Numbered from the stretch's first letter, positions 19,030 through 28,166 are shown. The stretch is 64,000 bases of DNA from Acinetobacter brisouisimilis (GCF_000368265.1 NZ_KB851219.1:629596-693595); one strand, 5' to 3'. The notes: generated by a model not told the origin, from the sequence alone. Numbers and translations are program-made.

Positions 19030-20118
19030 TTAGCTATGACTGAGTAATGCCTGTACTTTGTCTAAATAAGGGCTGTCTTCAGGTAAGATTTCCAGTAAGC
19101 GTTCAATCGCATCGAGGCGTTCAGGCGCACGATTGACCAAATTCAGCAGCAAGTTTGTATCCTGACAGTGATAAATATAGTGACTCAAACGGGCATCGAA
19201 GGCATCGCGCCATGCCCGTAAAAATGGGCTATCGGTTTTCGGTAAAAACTCGCCTTTATATAGATTAAATACCGTTTGCATATAGCCTGCATTCAAGGCT
19301 TTTTCTGCCATGAGGAAGTCACATTGGAGTTCACAGTTCAGACGATAACAACGCGACTGAATCCCACCTTTGAGTAAATGCCGTAGCTGAGAAATTTCGG
19401 CTTTGAGCGTAGTTAAACTGACTTCTCGGTCGCCATATAAAGCATAGTGCAGTTCATCGAGCTGAATTCCCGCAGGGCAGAGTGCCAAAATACATAAAAT
19501 TTCAGTTTGGCGTTGGGTCACAGTGAGAATAGTTTGGTTGAAGCTGATTTGTGGTGTACCGAACAGATTCATCGACAGGCAATCTTGTTGCTGCGCATGA
19601 AACACTTGACTGAGTAACTCAGCACAGCGTTCCACTGCCAATTTACCCAAAGCGCTATGTTTTTTATATTTGGCAGATAAATTCATAATGCCATAATATT
19701 GCTTGGTTTTTTGGTCAATAATCGGTGTGGCATAACAGACCCAGTCACGCACACTATTCATACTGTTTTCATGCGAATAGACACAACTGGTTTGATGGGT
19801 ATTTAGCGCTATGCCAATCGCGTTGGTTCCGACAGACTGGGTTGACCATTGACCACCTTCAACAAAATGTACTTGCTCGGCAGAGGAACGCATGGCTTTG
19901 CTACTCCATGCCCATAGCAGTGTGCCACAACTGTCCGTAACTCCAATGGCCATGCCTGCTTCATCGGCAATGCTGGCAAGCTCGCGTTGCCCTTGCTGAA
20001 TGCTGCGTCCAAATAATGAAGACTGCCAATTCTGTTCCAAACATAGTAACGGAGCGGCAGTTAAAGAAAGAGTTGAATCCGCAGATGTGCTAGAAAATCG
20101 CGTGTGTTGCATATCCAT
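19030..20118 (-). CDS. GAF-domain transcriptional regulator of the acetoin locus
   Basis: 362-residue regulator. The N-terminal half (about 45-185) resembles the sensory GAF region of AcoR-type activators (ADEAGMAIGVTDSCGTLLW, the GTNAIGIAL and VCYATPI elements). Unlike AcoR, it has no AAA+ sigma-54 domain; instead residues about 205-280 look like a winged-helix output domain (QTEILCILALCPAGIQLDEL), followed by a helical tail. The start at ATG 20116-20118 has AAGGA at good spacing; the frame stays open upstream to 20196. It lies next to the acetoin genes and is inferred to activate them in response to acetoin. Confidence 0.75.
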   Translation of the reverse strand: MDMQHTRFSSTSADSTLSLTAAPLLCLEQNWQSSLFGRSIQQGQRELASIADEAGMAIGVTDSCGTLLWAWSSKAMRSSAEQVHFVEGGQWSTQSVGTNAIGIALNTHQTSCVYSHENSMNSVRDWVCYATPIIDQKTKQYYGIMNLSAKYKKHSALGKLAVERCAELLSQVFHAQQQDCLSMNLFGTPQISFNQTILTVTQRQTEILCILALCPAGIQLDELHYALYGDREVSLTTLKAEISQLRHLLKGGIQSRCYRLNCELQCDFLMAEKALNAGYMQTVFNLYKGEFLPKTDSPFLRAWRDAFDARLSHYIYHCQDTNLLLNLVNRAPERLDAIERLLEILPEDSPYLDKVQALLSHS

Positions 20119-20490
20119 GTTGTTATCCTTCAAAGGATGGGACACTGAGCTCGTATCCGTTGAGCATTTTGCATGTCCCATCACAGTTTTGTGCATTCAA
20201 TTTCACTGAAAAGAAACAGCTTTGTTGTGATTTAAAACAGAATTTTGCCTTGGTATTTTTACTGTTTTAAAATCTTATGCAGCTTATCTTCTAACACCAA
20301 TTTATAGCAGATCGTGGCATGAGTTTGCTCAAAAAATGTTAAAAAATTTTGATGCCTTGTGAAATGTAAAATGAAGCACTTGTTTTCTCAGGGTTTATGA
20401 GGTGCTATTGATGTTTCACAGAAGTCTTTGTTGCATGCCTTGTTTAACTTTTGCTGATAATGCAGGCCATGCATAAACTGTCAACAGGCC
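20119..20490. other. Intergenic region between the acetoin regulator and lipA
   Basis: 372 bp with no gene supported. Both flanking genes are on the minus strand; the stretch just right of 20119 is the regulator's leader, with its SD (AAGGATAAC on the minus strand). No convincing intrinsic terminator follows lipA. A TGGCATG...TTGC run at 20315-20328 resembles a sigma-54 site but has wrong spacing and faces no gene. Confidence 0.4.
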
Positions 20491-21453
20491 CTACAGGATA
20501 GGCAAGGTTTCTCCCAGATACTGCTTGTCGGCAAAGTAACTGGAACGAACCAACGGGGCACTCCATAGGTTAAAAAACTGCAAATGTTTGCCGTGTGCCT
20601 GATAACGCTGGAACTCGGCAGGGTCGACAAAGCGTTGAATCGGGGCATGTGCAGGGCTGGGCTGTAAATATTGTCCAATAGTGATCAAATCCACAGCATG
20701 GTCTTTCAAATCATTCAGTAATGCCAAAACCTCGGCTTCGATCTCACCTAAGCCGACCATCAAGCCACATTTGGTTAAAACCTCAGGGCAGCGCTGCTTA
20801 AACTGCTGGAGCAGGTTGAGGGAGTGCTGATAGTCTGAACCTGGGCGCATGGCTTTGTATAATCGTGGCACGGTTTCGATATTGTGATTAAACACATCGG
20901 GCGGGCAGCGACTTAAAATATCCAGTGCCAACGGCATACGTCCACGAAAATCGGGAACTAAAATTTCAATCCGCGTTTGTGGGCTGTGTGTGCGGATCGC
21001 GGTCATACAATCCACAAAATGCTGAGCGCCACCATCGGCCAGATCATCCCGATCCACCGAAGTAATCACCACATAATTCAGATTTAAGCGTGCCACTGTT
21101 TCAGCAAGGTGTTCGGGTTCATCTGTATCAAGTGCCAACGGGCGACCATGTGCCACATCGCAAAATGGACAGCGCCGCGTGCAAATATCACCCATGATCA
21201 TAAATGTGGCTGTGCCACTGCCAAAGCATTGCGGCAGATTGGGGCATGCAGCTTCTTCACACACGGTATGCAATTTTTGCTGGCGTAATAAACGCTGAAT
21301 GCGCTTAATTTCTTCTGGGTCACTGATTTTACTACGAATCCAGCGTGGTTTTTCGGGCAGGTGATCACTTGGCATAATTTTAATGGGAATACGTGCCAGT
21401 TTCTGTGTACCACGTAATTTCTCTCCCTGTGCTGGTTTTATATTTTGTGGCAT
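20491..21453 (-). CDS. lipA: Lipoyl synthase linked to the acetoin dehydrogenase complex
   Basis: Radical SAM lipoyl synthase of 320 residues, inserting two sulfur atoms into protein-bound octanoyl groups. The auxiliary [4Fe-4S] cysteines [12 protein letters not shown] and the radical-SAM motif CTRRCPFC are intact, as is the downstream GLGE segment and the C-terminal RSSY element. It is divergent from acoA, so its natural client is probably the lipoyl domain of AcoC. Housekeeping LipA usually lies beside lipB, which is absent here, so this is likely a second, pathway-specific copy (the other copy would be outside the window). Confidence 0.92.
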   Translation of the reverse strand: MPQNIKPAQGEKLRGTQKLARIPIKIMPSDHLPEKPRWIRSKISDPEEIKRIQRLLRQQKLHTVCEEAACPNLPQCFGSGTATFMIMGDICTRRCPFCDVAHGRPLALDTDEPEHLAETVARLNLNYVVITSVDRDDLADGGAQHFVDCMTAIRTHSPQTRIEILVPDFRGRMPLALDILSRCPPDVFNHNIETVPRLYKAMRPGSDYQHSLNLLQQFKQRCPEVLTKCGLMVGLGEIEAEVLALLNDLKDHAVDLITIGQYLQPSPAHAPIQRFVDPAEFQRYQAHGKHLQFFNLWSAPLVRSSYFADKQYLGETLPIL

Positions 21454-21881
21454 TTAAAACATATCCTTATGTGATTTAAATTGATTAATTTGCTCGGAAT
21501 AAATATAAATAATTCTATTTTTAAAATAAAATATCATATTTATTTAAATAGCAGCATTTTAGATTATCAGACAAAGGTTGGTTGAAGGTTTGTTTTTGTA
21601 AACAATTGATTGTTAATAAAAAATTACATTTATATTTAATGATTTAAATCTTTGTTTTATTTATATTTTGTTTAAAAATAAATCAGAATTTTTTTTAGTC
21701 TAATATGAAAATTCAGGGTTTTGATTTTATATAAATAGACTTTTTCGTCATTGTTTAATTCTCTTTATTCTTTGCATGAAGGGAAATTTAAATGGGTTTG
21801 TGAAAGAGTTTTAATATTGATGATTTAAATAAAATCATCGAGTTAATTTTATTTTAAAGACAATTTTAAAATATAAGGGAT
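21454..21881. other. Divergent lipA/acoA control region
   Basis: 428 bp of very AT-rich DNA between the divergent lipA and acoA. Two structures stand out: a 6-2-6 palindrome AACAAT-TG-ATTGTT at 21601-21614, suited to a dimeric regulator, and an 8-bp hairpin GATGATTT/AAATCATC at 21819-21839 in the probable acoA leader. No convincing -24/-12 promoter was found, consistent with the regulator lacking an AAA+ domain. SD-like AAGGGAT lies before acoA. Confidence 0.5.
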
Positions 21882-22850
21882 ATGGACATGCAGCTTACTG
21901 AAGAGCAATTACTTGCCGCATATAAACGTATGCGGGATATTCGTGAGTTTGAAGATCGACTTCACGAAGAAAATACCAATGGTGATATTCCGGGGTTCAT
22001 TCACTTATATAGTGGTGAAGAAGCGGTTGCGGTGGGTATCTGTGAAAATTTGACCGATAAAGACTACATCACCTCGACCCACCGTGGACATGGGCACTGT
22101 ATTGCCAAAGGCTGTGATATTCACGCCATGATGCTGGAAATCTTCGGGAAAGATGATGGTTTGTGCCGTGGTAAAGGCGGTTCGATGCATATTGCCGATC
22201 TGGACAAGGGGATGCTCGGCGCAAACGGGATTGTGGGCGGTGGTCCTCCTTTGGCGATTGGTGCTGCATTAACAGCGAAAACCCTGAAAACAGGCGGTAT
22301 TGGTTTGTCCTTTACAGGCGATGGTGGTTCCAACCAAGGCTTGACTTTCGAAGCGATAAATATGGCAGTGGTGCTGAATCTTCCTGTTGTTTTTGTATTT
22401 GAAAACAATGGTTTTGGTGAAGGTACAGGGCATGACTACGCGGTCGGCAGTAAAGATATTGCAGGGCGTGCAGCAGGTTTTGGTTTACCTGCGGTCAAGG
22501 TGGATGGTACAGACTTTTTTGCTGTGTATGAAGCTGCGAAAAAAGCCATTGAGCGTGCGCGCCGTGGTGAAGGCCCAAGCGTGATTGAAACCGTGACCAA
22601 CCGTTTTTATGGGCACTTTGAGGGTGATCCGGGATTGATCCGCTCCAAAGAAGAAGTGGACTATGTCAAAGAACATAAAGACCCACTGAAAATTTTCCGT
22701 AAAAAAGTCAAAGGTAAAGTCGATGTTGCCAAGCTGGATGCGATTGATGCAGCAGCGAAAGCCAATATAGATGATGCAGTGGCGAAGGCTCGTGCAGCTG
22801 CTTACCCACAACTAGAACAATTACTCACTGACGTTTATGTTTCCTATTAA
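21882..22850 (+). CDS. acoA: Acetoin dehydrogenase E1 alpha subunit
   Basis: TPP-dependent E1 alpha subunit of 322 residues, which with AcoB cleaves acetoin to acetaldehyde and an acetyl group passed to lipoamide. The thiamine-diphosphate motif runs from GDGGSNQG to ENNGFGEGT; the N-terminal region has HLYSGEEAVAVGICENL and the STHRGHGHCIAKG segment shared by E1 alpha chains. It opens the operon acoA-acoB-acoC-lpdA with short spacers. Acetoin rather than pyruvate or branched-chain specificity is inferred from the adjoining butanediol/acetoin reductase genes and GAF regulator. Confidence 0.93.
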   Translation: MDMQLTEEQLLAAYKRMRDIREFEDRLHEENTNGDIPGFIHLYSGEEAVAVGICENLTDKDYITSTHRGHGHCIAKGCDIHAMMLEIFGKDDGLCRGKGGSMHIADLDKGMLGANGIVGGGPPLAIGAALTAKTLKTGGIGLSFTGDGGSNQGLTFEAINMAVVLNLPVVFVFENNGFGEGTGHDYAVGSKDIAGRAAGFGLPAVKVDGTDFFAVYEAAKKAIERARRGEGPSVIETVTNRFYGHFEGDPGLIRSKEEVDYVKEHKDPLKIFRKKVKGKVDVAKLDAIDAAAKANIDDAVAKARAAAYPQLEQLLTDVYVSY

Positions 22851-22876
22851 GGGAAAAGAGTTAAGGGAATAGCAAG

Positions 22877-23896
22877 ATGCCAAATAAAAGTTATCGTAAT
22901 GCTGTGAAAGAAGCTATTGAGCTGGAAATGCGCCGTGACCCGACTGTGGTGGTGATGGGTGAAGATGTTCGTGGTGGACATGGTGGTAAAAATACCGATG
23001 AAAATAAATTAGAAGGTTTTGGTGGCGTATTGGGCGTGACCAAAGGGCTATGGACAGAATTTGGTTCGGAACGCGTGATTGACACGCCAATTACCGAATC
23101 TGCATTGGTGGGGATGGCAGCAGGTGCATCGGCAACAGGTTTGCGTCCTGTGGTTGATTTGATGTTTATGGATTTTTATGGTGTCTGTCATGACATGCTG
23201 TATAACCAAGCGGCCAAATTCCGTTACATGTTTGGTGGTAAAGCCAAAGCCCCAATGGTCGTGCGCGGTATGATTGGCGCTGGTTTCTCTGCGGCTGCAC
23301 AGCATTCGCAGTCACCCTATAATGTCTTTACTTCTGTGCCAGGCTTAAAGGTGGTAGTGCCATCTAGTCCTTATGATGTCAAAGGCTTGCTGATTCAGGC
23401 GATTCGTGATGACGACCCTGTGGTGTTCTGCGAACACAAAATGCTGTATGACATTAAAGGTGAAGTCCCAGACGAAGCCTATACCATTCCATTTGGCGTA
23501 GCGAATTACACTCGTCAAGGCACTGACATTACCATTATTGCACTCAGTTTGATGGTACACCGTGCCAATGAAGTCGCCGACAAACTGGCAAAAGAAGGCA
23601 TTTCAGTGGAAGTGGTTGATCCGCGTACTATTTCACCACTGGATGAAGAAGGTATTTTGGAATCGGTGGCATCGACAGGGCGCGTGGTGATTGTGGATGA
23701 ATCGGCAGCACGCTGTGGTTTCGGGCACGATGTCGCTGCCTTGATTGCACAAAAAGGTTTCCATTATTTAAAAGCACCGATTGAACTCGTCACCCCACCG
23801 CATACGCCAGTACCATTTTCACCTGTATTAGAAAAAGAATGGATGCCAAGCGTAGAACGAATTGAACAGGCAGTGCGTAAAGTATTGGAGGCTTAG
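22877..23896 (+). CDS. acoB: Acetoin dehydrogenase E1 beta subunit
   Basis: E1 beta chain of 339 residues (typical 325-340). It has the transketolase pyrimidine-binding domain with VMGEDVRGGHGG near the N-terminus, the DTPITES segment and a C-terminal transketolase domain (VEVVDPRTISPLDEEG). It forms the heterotetrameric E1 with AcoA. The gene lies 26 bp after acoA and its stop is one base from the acoC ATG. SD-like GGGAATAG precedes it. Confidence 0.93.
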   Translation: MPNKSYRNAVKEAIELEMRRDPTVVVMGEDVRGGHGGKNTDENKLEGFGGVLGVTKGLWTEFGSERVIDTPITESALVGMAAGASATGLRPVVDLMFMDFYGVCHDMLYNQAAKFRYMFGGKAKAPMVVRGMIGAGFSAAAQHSQSPYNVFTSVPGLKVVVPSSPYDVKGLLIQAIRDDDPVVFCEHKMLYDIKGEVPDEAYTIPFGVANYTRQGTDITIIALSLMVHRANEVADKLAKEGISVEVVDPRTISPLDEEGILESVASTGRVVIVDESAARCGFGHDVAALIAQKGFHYLKAPIELVTPPHTPVPFSPVLEKEWMPSVERIEQAVRKVLEA

Positions 23897-23897
23897 G

Positions 23898-25454
23898 ATG
23901 AGCGAGATCAGAACCTTAGAAATCCCGAAATGGGGATTGTCGATGGAAGAAGGTACGATTGCACAATGGCTGATTCAGGAAGGTGACAACTTCACCAAAG
24001 GTCAGGAAATCTGTGAAATTGAAACCACTAAAATCGTCAATGTGTTAGAAGCTCCCTTTGATGGAACTTTGCGTAAAATTATTGCCAAAGATGGCGATAC
24101 TTTACCTGTCGGTGGGCTGATTGCTGTTTGTGCAGAAAGCAGTATTTCCGATGCTGAAATTGAACAGTTTGTGCAGTCTTTAGGTGGGAAAATAGCCAAT
24201 GCCACCCCTGTGGTTCAGACTGAAGCTGCTGTCGCGGCAACCGCACCGCAAGCTGAAGTCACAGCACAGCCTGTACCTGTGGCAAGTGTGACTGCGCCAG
24301 TCACTAAAGCACCTGCCACGACGCAAACGGGTTATGTTGTGCCTGCGGCATTGCAAGGCTTTCAAGCCGATGCTGAGGTTTTTACGACGCCACATGCACT
24401 TAAACTGGCTGAAAAACACAATGTAAATCTGGCAAAAGTTTCAGGCTCAGGGCGTGAAGGGCGTATCAGTGTTCAGGACATTCAAACTGCAGTGCGTGCG
24501 GCAGGTGGGCAGTGGGCAGATGTAAAAGTTCAAGCCCATTCCTCTGCTAAAGTTGCTAAATCTACTGCCGATGACAGCAAGGTTTTGGCAACGCCTGTGG
24601 CGCGCCGTTTGGCACAACAGTGGGGCATCAACCTGCACGACTGCCGTGTGTCAGGTTCGCGTGGACGCGTGTGTAAGGAAGATGTTGAAGCGCTGTATCA
24701 TCGCGACAATCCAAGTACAGCGTGTGCACAATCTTCTGCGACCAGTTCAGATGCAGCACCGAAAAATCAGGTCACTTCGATCGCCTTAAATGCCATGCGT
24801 AAAGCGATTGCTTCGCGCCTGCAAGCCGCGAAACGCAATGCACCGCATTTCCGTTTAACGGTAGATCTTAATGTTGAGGCTATGCAAAACCTGCGTAAGC
24901 AGATTAATGACAGTGTTCCGCAGGTGAAATTATCGATTAACGACATGTTGATTAAAGCCGCAGCCGCAGCATTGCTCAAAGTGCCTGAGGTTAATGTGCA
25001 GTTTGATGAAGCGACCCAGTCTATTTTGCAATTTGCTCAGGCGGATATTTCGGTGGCTGTGGCGATTCCCAACGGTTTAATCACCCCGATTGTGAAAGCT
25101 GCCAATCAAAAGTCACTGTCCGAAATCTCAACTGAAATGCGCGATCTAGCAACCCGTGCCAAAACTGGAAAATTACAGCCTGACGAATTTCAGGGTGGCA
25201 GTTTCAGTATTTCCAATTTGGGCATGCTCGGCATTAAACAGTTCGATGCAATTATTAACCCGCCACAAGGCGCGATTATGGCGTTCGGCGCATCCGAAGC
25301 ACGTGCTGTGGTTGAGCAAGGTGAAATTGTGGTTCGAGAAATGGTGACTGCGACCTTGTCTTGTGATCACCGTGTGATTGATGGTGCAGTTGGGGCAAAA
25401 TTTTTGGCAAGCTTCAAGCAGTTTGTTGAAAATCCAGCCCTGATTTTGGTCTAG
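23898..25454 (+). CDS. acoC: Acetoin dehydrogenase E2, dihydrolipoamide acetyltransferase
   Basis: E2 core of 518 residues, transferring the acetyl group from lipoamide to CoA. One lipoyl domain (1-80) with the lipoylated Lys45 in IETTKIVN; Ala/Pro linker; a peripheral-subunit-binding domain at about 161-200 (TTPHALKLAEKHNVNLAKVS); a second such domain at about 230-267 (ATPVARRLAQQWGINLHDCR); then the catalytic domain from about 290 with the active-site DHRVIDG near residue 490. Two binding domains are unusual; most E2 proteins have one. ATG 23898 is one base past acoB's stop, and the frame also reads upstream into acoB, but the lipoyl fold starts here. Confidence 0.93.
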   Translation: MSEIRTLEIPKWGLSMEEGTIAQWLIQEGDNFTKGQEICEIETTKIVNVLEAPFDGTLRKIIAKDGDTLPVGGLIAVCAESSISDAEIEQFVQSLGGKIANATPVVQTEAAVAATAPQAEVTAQPVPVASVTAPVTKAPATTQTGYVVPAALQGFQADAEVFTTPHALKLAEKHNVNLAKVSGSGREGRISVQDIQTAVRAAGGQWADVKVQAHSSAKVAKSTADDSKVLATPVARRLAQQWGINLHDCRVSGSRGRVCKEDVEALYHRDNPSTACAQSSATSSDAAPKNQVTSIALNAMRKAIASRLQAAKRNAPHFRLTVDLNVEAMQNLRKQINDSVPQVKLSINDMLIKAAAAALLKVPEVNVQFDEATQSILQFAQADISVAVAIPNGLITPIVKAANQKSLSEISTEMRDLATRAKTGKLQPDEFQGGSFSISNLGMLGIKQFDAIINPPQGAIMAFGASEARAVVEQGEIVVREMVTATLSCDHRVIDGAVGAKFLASFKQFVENPALILV

Positions 25455-25464
25455 GAGAAGCCAC

Positions 25465-26868
25465 ATGTCAGAAACACAATTTGATGTGGTGGTGGTTGGT
25501 GCAGGACCGGGGGGATATGTGGCTGCCATTCGTGCAGCCCAGCTCGGGCTGAACACTGCGATTGTTGAAGCACAGCATTTGGGCGGGATTTGTCTGAACT
25601 GGGGCTGTATTCCGACCAAAGCCTTACTCGCAGGCGCAGAACTGGCTACTCAGTTTAAACATGCGGGACAGTTTGGTTTTCAGGTGTCACAGCTTGAGTT
25701 TGACCTGCAACAACTGGTCAAGCATAGCCGTCAGGTGTCAGCACAACTGGTACAGGGTATTGCACATTTGCTGAAAAAAAATCAGGTCACGGTATTTGAT
25801 GCCAAAGCCAAACTGATCGGCAAAGAAACCCTGCAACTGACCGATGCCAAGGGGCAACAGCAAACTTTAACTGCACCGCATATTATTTTGGCGACAGGTG
25901 CACAGGCACGACATTTTCCACAACTGCCTGTCGATGGCAAATATGTCTGGAGTTATAAAGAAGCATTAGTTCCTGAACAATTGCCAAAGCATTTACTGGT
26001 GGTCGGTTCGGGCGCAATTGGTAGCGAGTTTGCCAGTTTGTATCAGGACTTGGGCTGTCAGGTCACGCTGATTGATATTGCTAAGCAAATTTTACCGACC
26101 GAAGATGCCGAAGTTGCCCAGTACGTGCAAAAACAGTTTCAGCAAAAAGGCATGCAGGTGCTGACCCAATCGGCGATTCAAAGTATCAGTATTGTGAATG
26201 AACAAGTGCAATGTGTACTGACTACGCCGCAAGGTGAACAGACACTTGTGTTTGATCGGGTACTTTCAGCGATTGGGGTGCAGCCTAACACTGCCCATTT
26301 GGGGCTGGAAGATTTAGGTGTTGAGCTGAACCCTCAAGGTTTTATCCAGACGGATGCCTACTGCAAAACCAATGTTGTAGGGCTATATGCGATTGGTGAT
26401 GTGGCAGGTGCGCCATGTTTGGCACATAAAGCCAGCCATGAAGGTATTTTGTGTGTGGAAAAAATTGCAGGCGTGCAAGGCGTACATGCCTTAGATCGTA
26501 GTCAGATTCCAGGTTGCATTTTTACCCATCCGCAAGTGGCCAGTATCGGGTTGCATGAAGCGGCTGCCAAAGCACAAAACTTGCCGATCCATATTGGCAA
26601 GTTTCCACTGTCTGCCAATGGTAAGGCACTGGCTTTGGGAGATAGTGCAGGCTTTGTCAAAACCATCATGCATGCGGAAACAGGCGAATTGCTTGGCGCA
26701 CATATGGTGGGGCATGAAGTCACCGAGCATATACAGGGTTTTGCGATTGCCAAATACCTCGAAGCGACTGATGCGACATTAGCACAGGTGATTTTTCCAC
26801 ATCCGACCTTGTCGGAAGCGATGCATGAATCGATTTTGGCGTCCATGCAACGCGCGATTCATATTTAG
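25465..26868 (+). CDS. lpdA: Dihydrolipoyl dehydrogenase (E3) of the acetoin complex
   Basis: FAD-dependent E3 of 467 residues, reoxidising dihydrolipoamide with NAD+. The FAD motif VVGAGPGGYVAA, redox disulfide GGICLNWGCIPTKA, NAD motif VVGSGAIGSEFASL, second FAD motif AIGDVAGAP and the C-terminal catalytic His-Glu (FPHPTLSEAMHE) are all present. Located 10 bp after acoC, it ends the acoABC-lpd unit and should be dedicated to this complex, as the main E3 is normally encoded with pyruvate or oxoglutarate dehydrogenase. Confidence 0.94.
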   Translation: MSETQFDVVVVGAGPGGYVAAIRAAQLGLNTAIVEAQHLGGICLNWGCIPTKALLAGAELATQFKHAGQFGFQVSQLEFDLQQLVKHSRQVSAQLVQGIAHLLKKNQVTVFDAKAKLIGKETLQLTDAKGQQQTLTAPHIILATGAQARHFPQLPVDGKYVWSYKEALVPEQLPKHLLVVGSGAIGSEFASLYQDLGCQVTLIDIAKQILPTEDAEVAQYVQKQFQQKGMQVLTQSAIQSISIVNEQVQCVLTTPQGEQTLVFDRVLSAIGVQPNTAHLGLEDLGVELNPQGFIQTDAYCKTNVVGLYAIGDVAGAPCLAHKASHEGILCVEKIAGVQGVHALDRSQIPGCIFTHPQVASIGLHEAAAKAQNLPIHIGKFPLSANGKALALGDSAGFVKTIMHAETGELLGAHMVGHEVTEHIQGFAIAKYLEATDATLAQVIFPHPTLSEAMHESILASMQRAIHI

Positions 26869-26880
26869 CTTTTTAAAAAA

Positions 26881-26989
26881 TAGACTTCTTTCATAACTGC
26901 TTACACCCTCTTTCTTTTTCCCTGAGCCAGATTGCAATATATTTCAATGTGGCGAAAGAGAAATAAAAGAGCCTTATAAAAGAAGTCTA
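26881..26989. repeat. Dispersed palindromic repeat, copy A
   Basis: An imperfect inverted repeat of 109 bp ending in TAGACTTCTTT-C/T-ATAA arms (16 bp, one mismatch), with further partly paired inner arms (CTCTTTCTTTTTC facing GAGAAATAAAAGAG). It shares its arms with copies at 30485 and 51771. This copy has about 20 extra bases at the centre. It fills the spacer between lpdA and the butanediol dehydrogenase gene and contains no ORF. It may act as an RNA hairpin at the transcript end or processing site. Confidence 0.75.
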
Positions 26990-27027
26990 ATCAGTATGGC
27001 ATATGCCTTTTTTATGGATACAAAACA

Positions 27028-28086
27028 ATGAAAGCAGCACGTTTTTATGACAAAGGGGATATCCGCATTGAAGATATTCCAGAACCTGAAGTGAGTGCAG
27101 GCACCGTTGGCATTCAGGTGGCATGGTGTGGAATTTGCGGCACAGATCTACATGAGTTTATGGAAGGTCCGATTTTTATTCCACCGTGTGGGCATCCACA
27201 TCCGATTTCGGGTGAATCTGCGCCGATCACGATGGGACATGAGTTTTCAGGGGTAGTTTATGCGGTGGGTAAAGGGGTAACCGACATTCAGGTAGGACAA
27301 CATGTGGTGGTTGAACCGTATATCATTGCTGATGATGTACCGACAGGACCAGGTGAAAACTACCATCTCTCCAAGAATATGAACTTTATTGGCTTGGGTG
27401 GTCGAGGTGGTGGATTATCGGAAAAAATTGCGGTCAAACGCCGCTGGGTACATCCGATTTCCAACAACATTCCGCTCGATCAGGCTGCGCTGATTGAACC
27501 ACTTTCGGTTGGGCATCATGCTTATGTGCGTAGTGGTGCCAAAGCAGATGATATCGCTTTGGTGGGAGGAGCAGGGCCAATTGGTTTATTGCTGTCTGCG
27601 ATTCTCAAAGCCAAAGGTTTAACCGTGATCGTCACCGAACTGAGTAGCAAGCGTAAGGAAAAAGCCAAAGAATCGGGTGTTGCCGATTATATTCTTGACC
27701 CATCACAGGTCGATGTAGTCGCAGAAGTCATGAAAATTACCCAAGATCGTGGTGTAGATGTCGCTTTTGAATGTAGTAGCGTCAATAAAGTTTTAGATAC
27801 GTTGGTGGCTGCCACCAAACCGACAGGTGTGATTGTGATCGTGTCGATCTGGAGTCATCCAGCCACCATCAATGTACATAGCGTGGTCATGAAAGAGCTG
27901 GATGTGCGCGGTACGATTGCCTATGTCAATGATCATCAGGAAACCATCAAACTGGTCGAGCAGGGCAAGATCAATCTTGAGCCGTTTATTACCCAGCGTA
28001 TTCAACTGGATGATCTGATTTCACAAGGCTTTGAAACCCTGATTCATAACAATGAATCGGCAGTGAAAATTATTGTTCATCCTTAA
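27028..28086 (+). CDS. bdhA: 2,3-butanediol dehydrogenase, zinc type
   Basis: Medium-chain zinc alcohol dehydrogenase of 352 residues, close to (R,R)-butanediol dehydrogenases such as B. subtilis BdhA. Catalytic zinc ligands are Cys37 in CGICGTDLHE, the His-Glu of MGHEFSG and a later Glu (VEPY); the NAD-binding motif is GGAGPIGLLLSA. The structural-zinc lobe (Cys cluster of classical ADHs) is replaced by a different loop, as in this subfamily. It should oxidise 2,3-butanediol to acetoin, feeding AcoABC. Position right after the aco operon supports this. Confidence 0.9.
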   Translation: MKAARFYDKGDIRIEDIPEPEVSAGTVGIQVAWCGICGTDLHEFMEGPIFIPPCGHPHPISGESAPITMGHEFSGVVYAVGKGVTDIQVGQHVVVEPYIIADDVPTGPGENYHLSKNMNFIGLGGRGGGLSEKIAVKRRWVHPISNNIPLDQAALIEPLSVGHHAYVRSGAKADDIALVGGAGPIGLLLSAILKAKGLTVIVTELSSKRKEKAKESGVADYILDPSQVDVVAEVMKITQDRGVDVAFECSSVNKVLDTLVAATKPTGVIVIVSIWSHPATINVHSVVMKELDVRGTIAYVNDHQETIKLVEQGKINLEPFITQRIQLDDLISQGFETLIHNNESAVKIIVHP

Positions 28087-28107
28087 GATTTTTATGGATG
28101 AAGCACA

Positions 28108-28166
28108 GACTTCTCTTGGTGAAATACGAATCGCTGCTATTTGTAGTGATTGAACTGAGAGAAGTC
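28108..28166 (+). repeat. Inverted repeat between bdhA and the acetoin reductase gene
   Basis: Outer arms GACTTCTCT and AGAGAAGTC pair perfectly, and inner segments ATCGCTGC/GTAGTGAT can pair with G-U pairs, giving a long hairpin in the bdhA-budC spacer. There is no T-run, so an attenuating or stabilising role is more likely than termination. Confidence 0.5.

Noticed and set aside
20315..20328. TGGCATG...TTGC resembling a sigma-54 promoter
   Set aside because: The GG-to-GC spacing is 9 rather than 10 bases and the site faces the plus strand, where the next gene is on the minus strand.
21576..21592. TTGGTTGAAGG...TTGT run upstream of acoA as a possible -24/-12 promoter
   Set aside because: Spacing is right, but the -12 GC is GT and the -24 element matches only TGG; the local regulator also lacks a sigma-54 activation domain.
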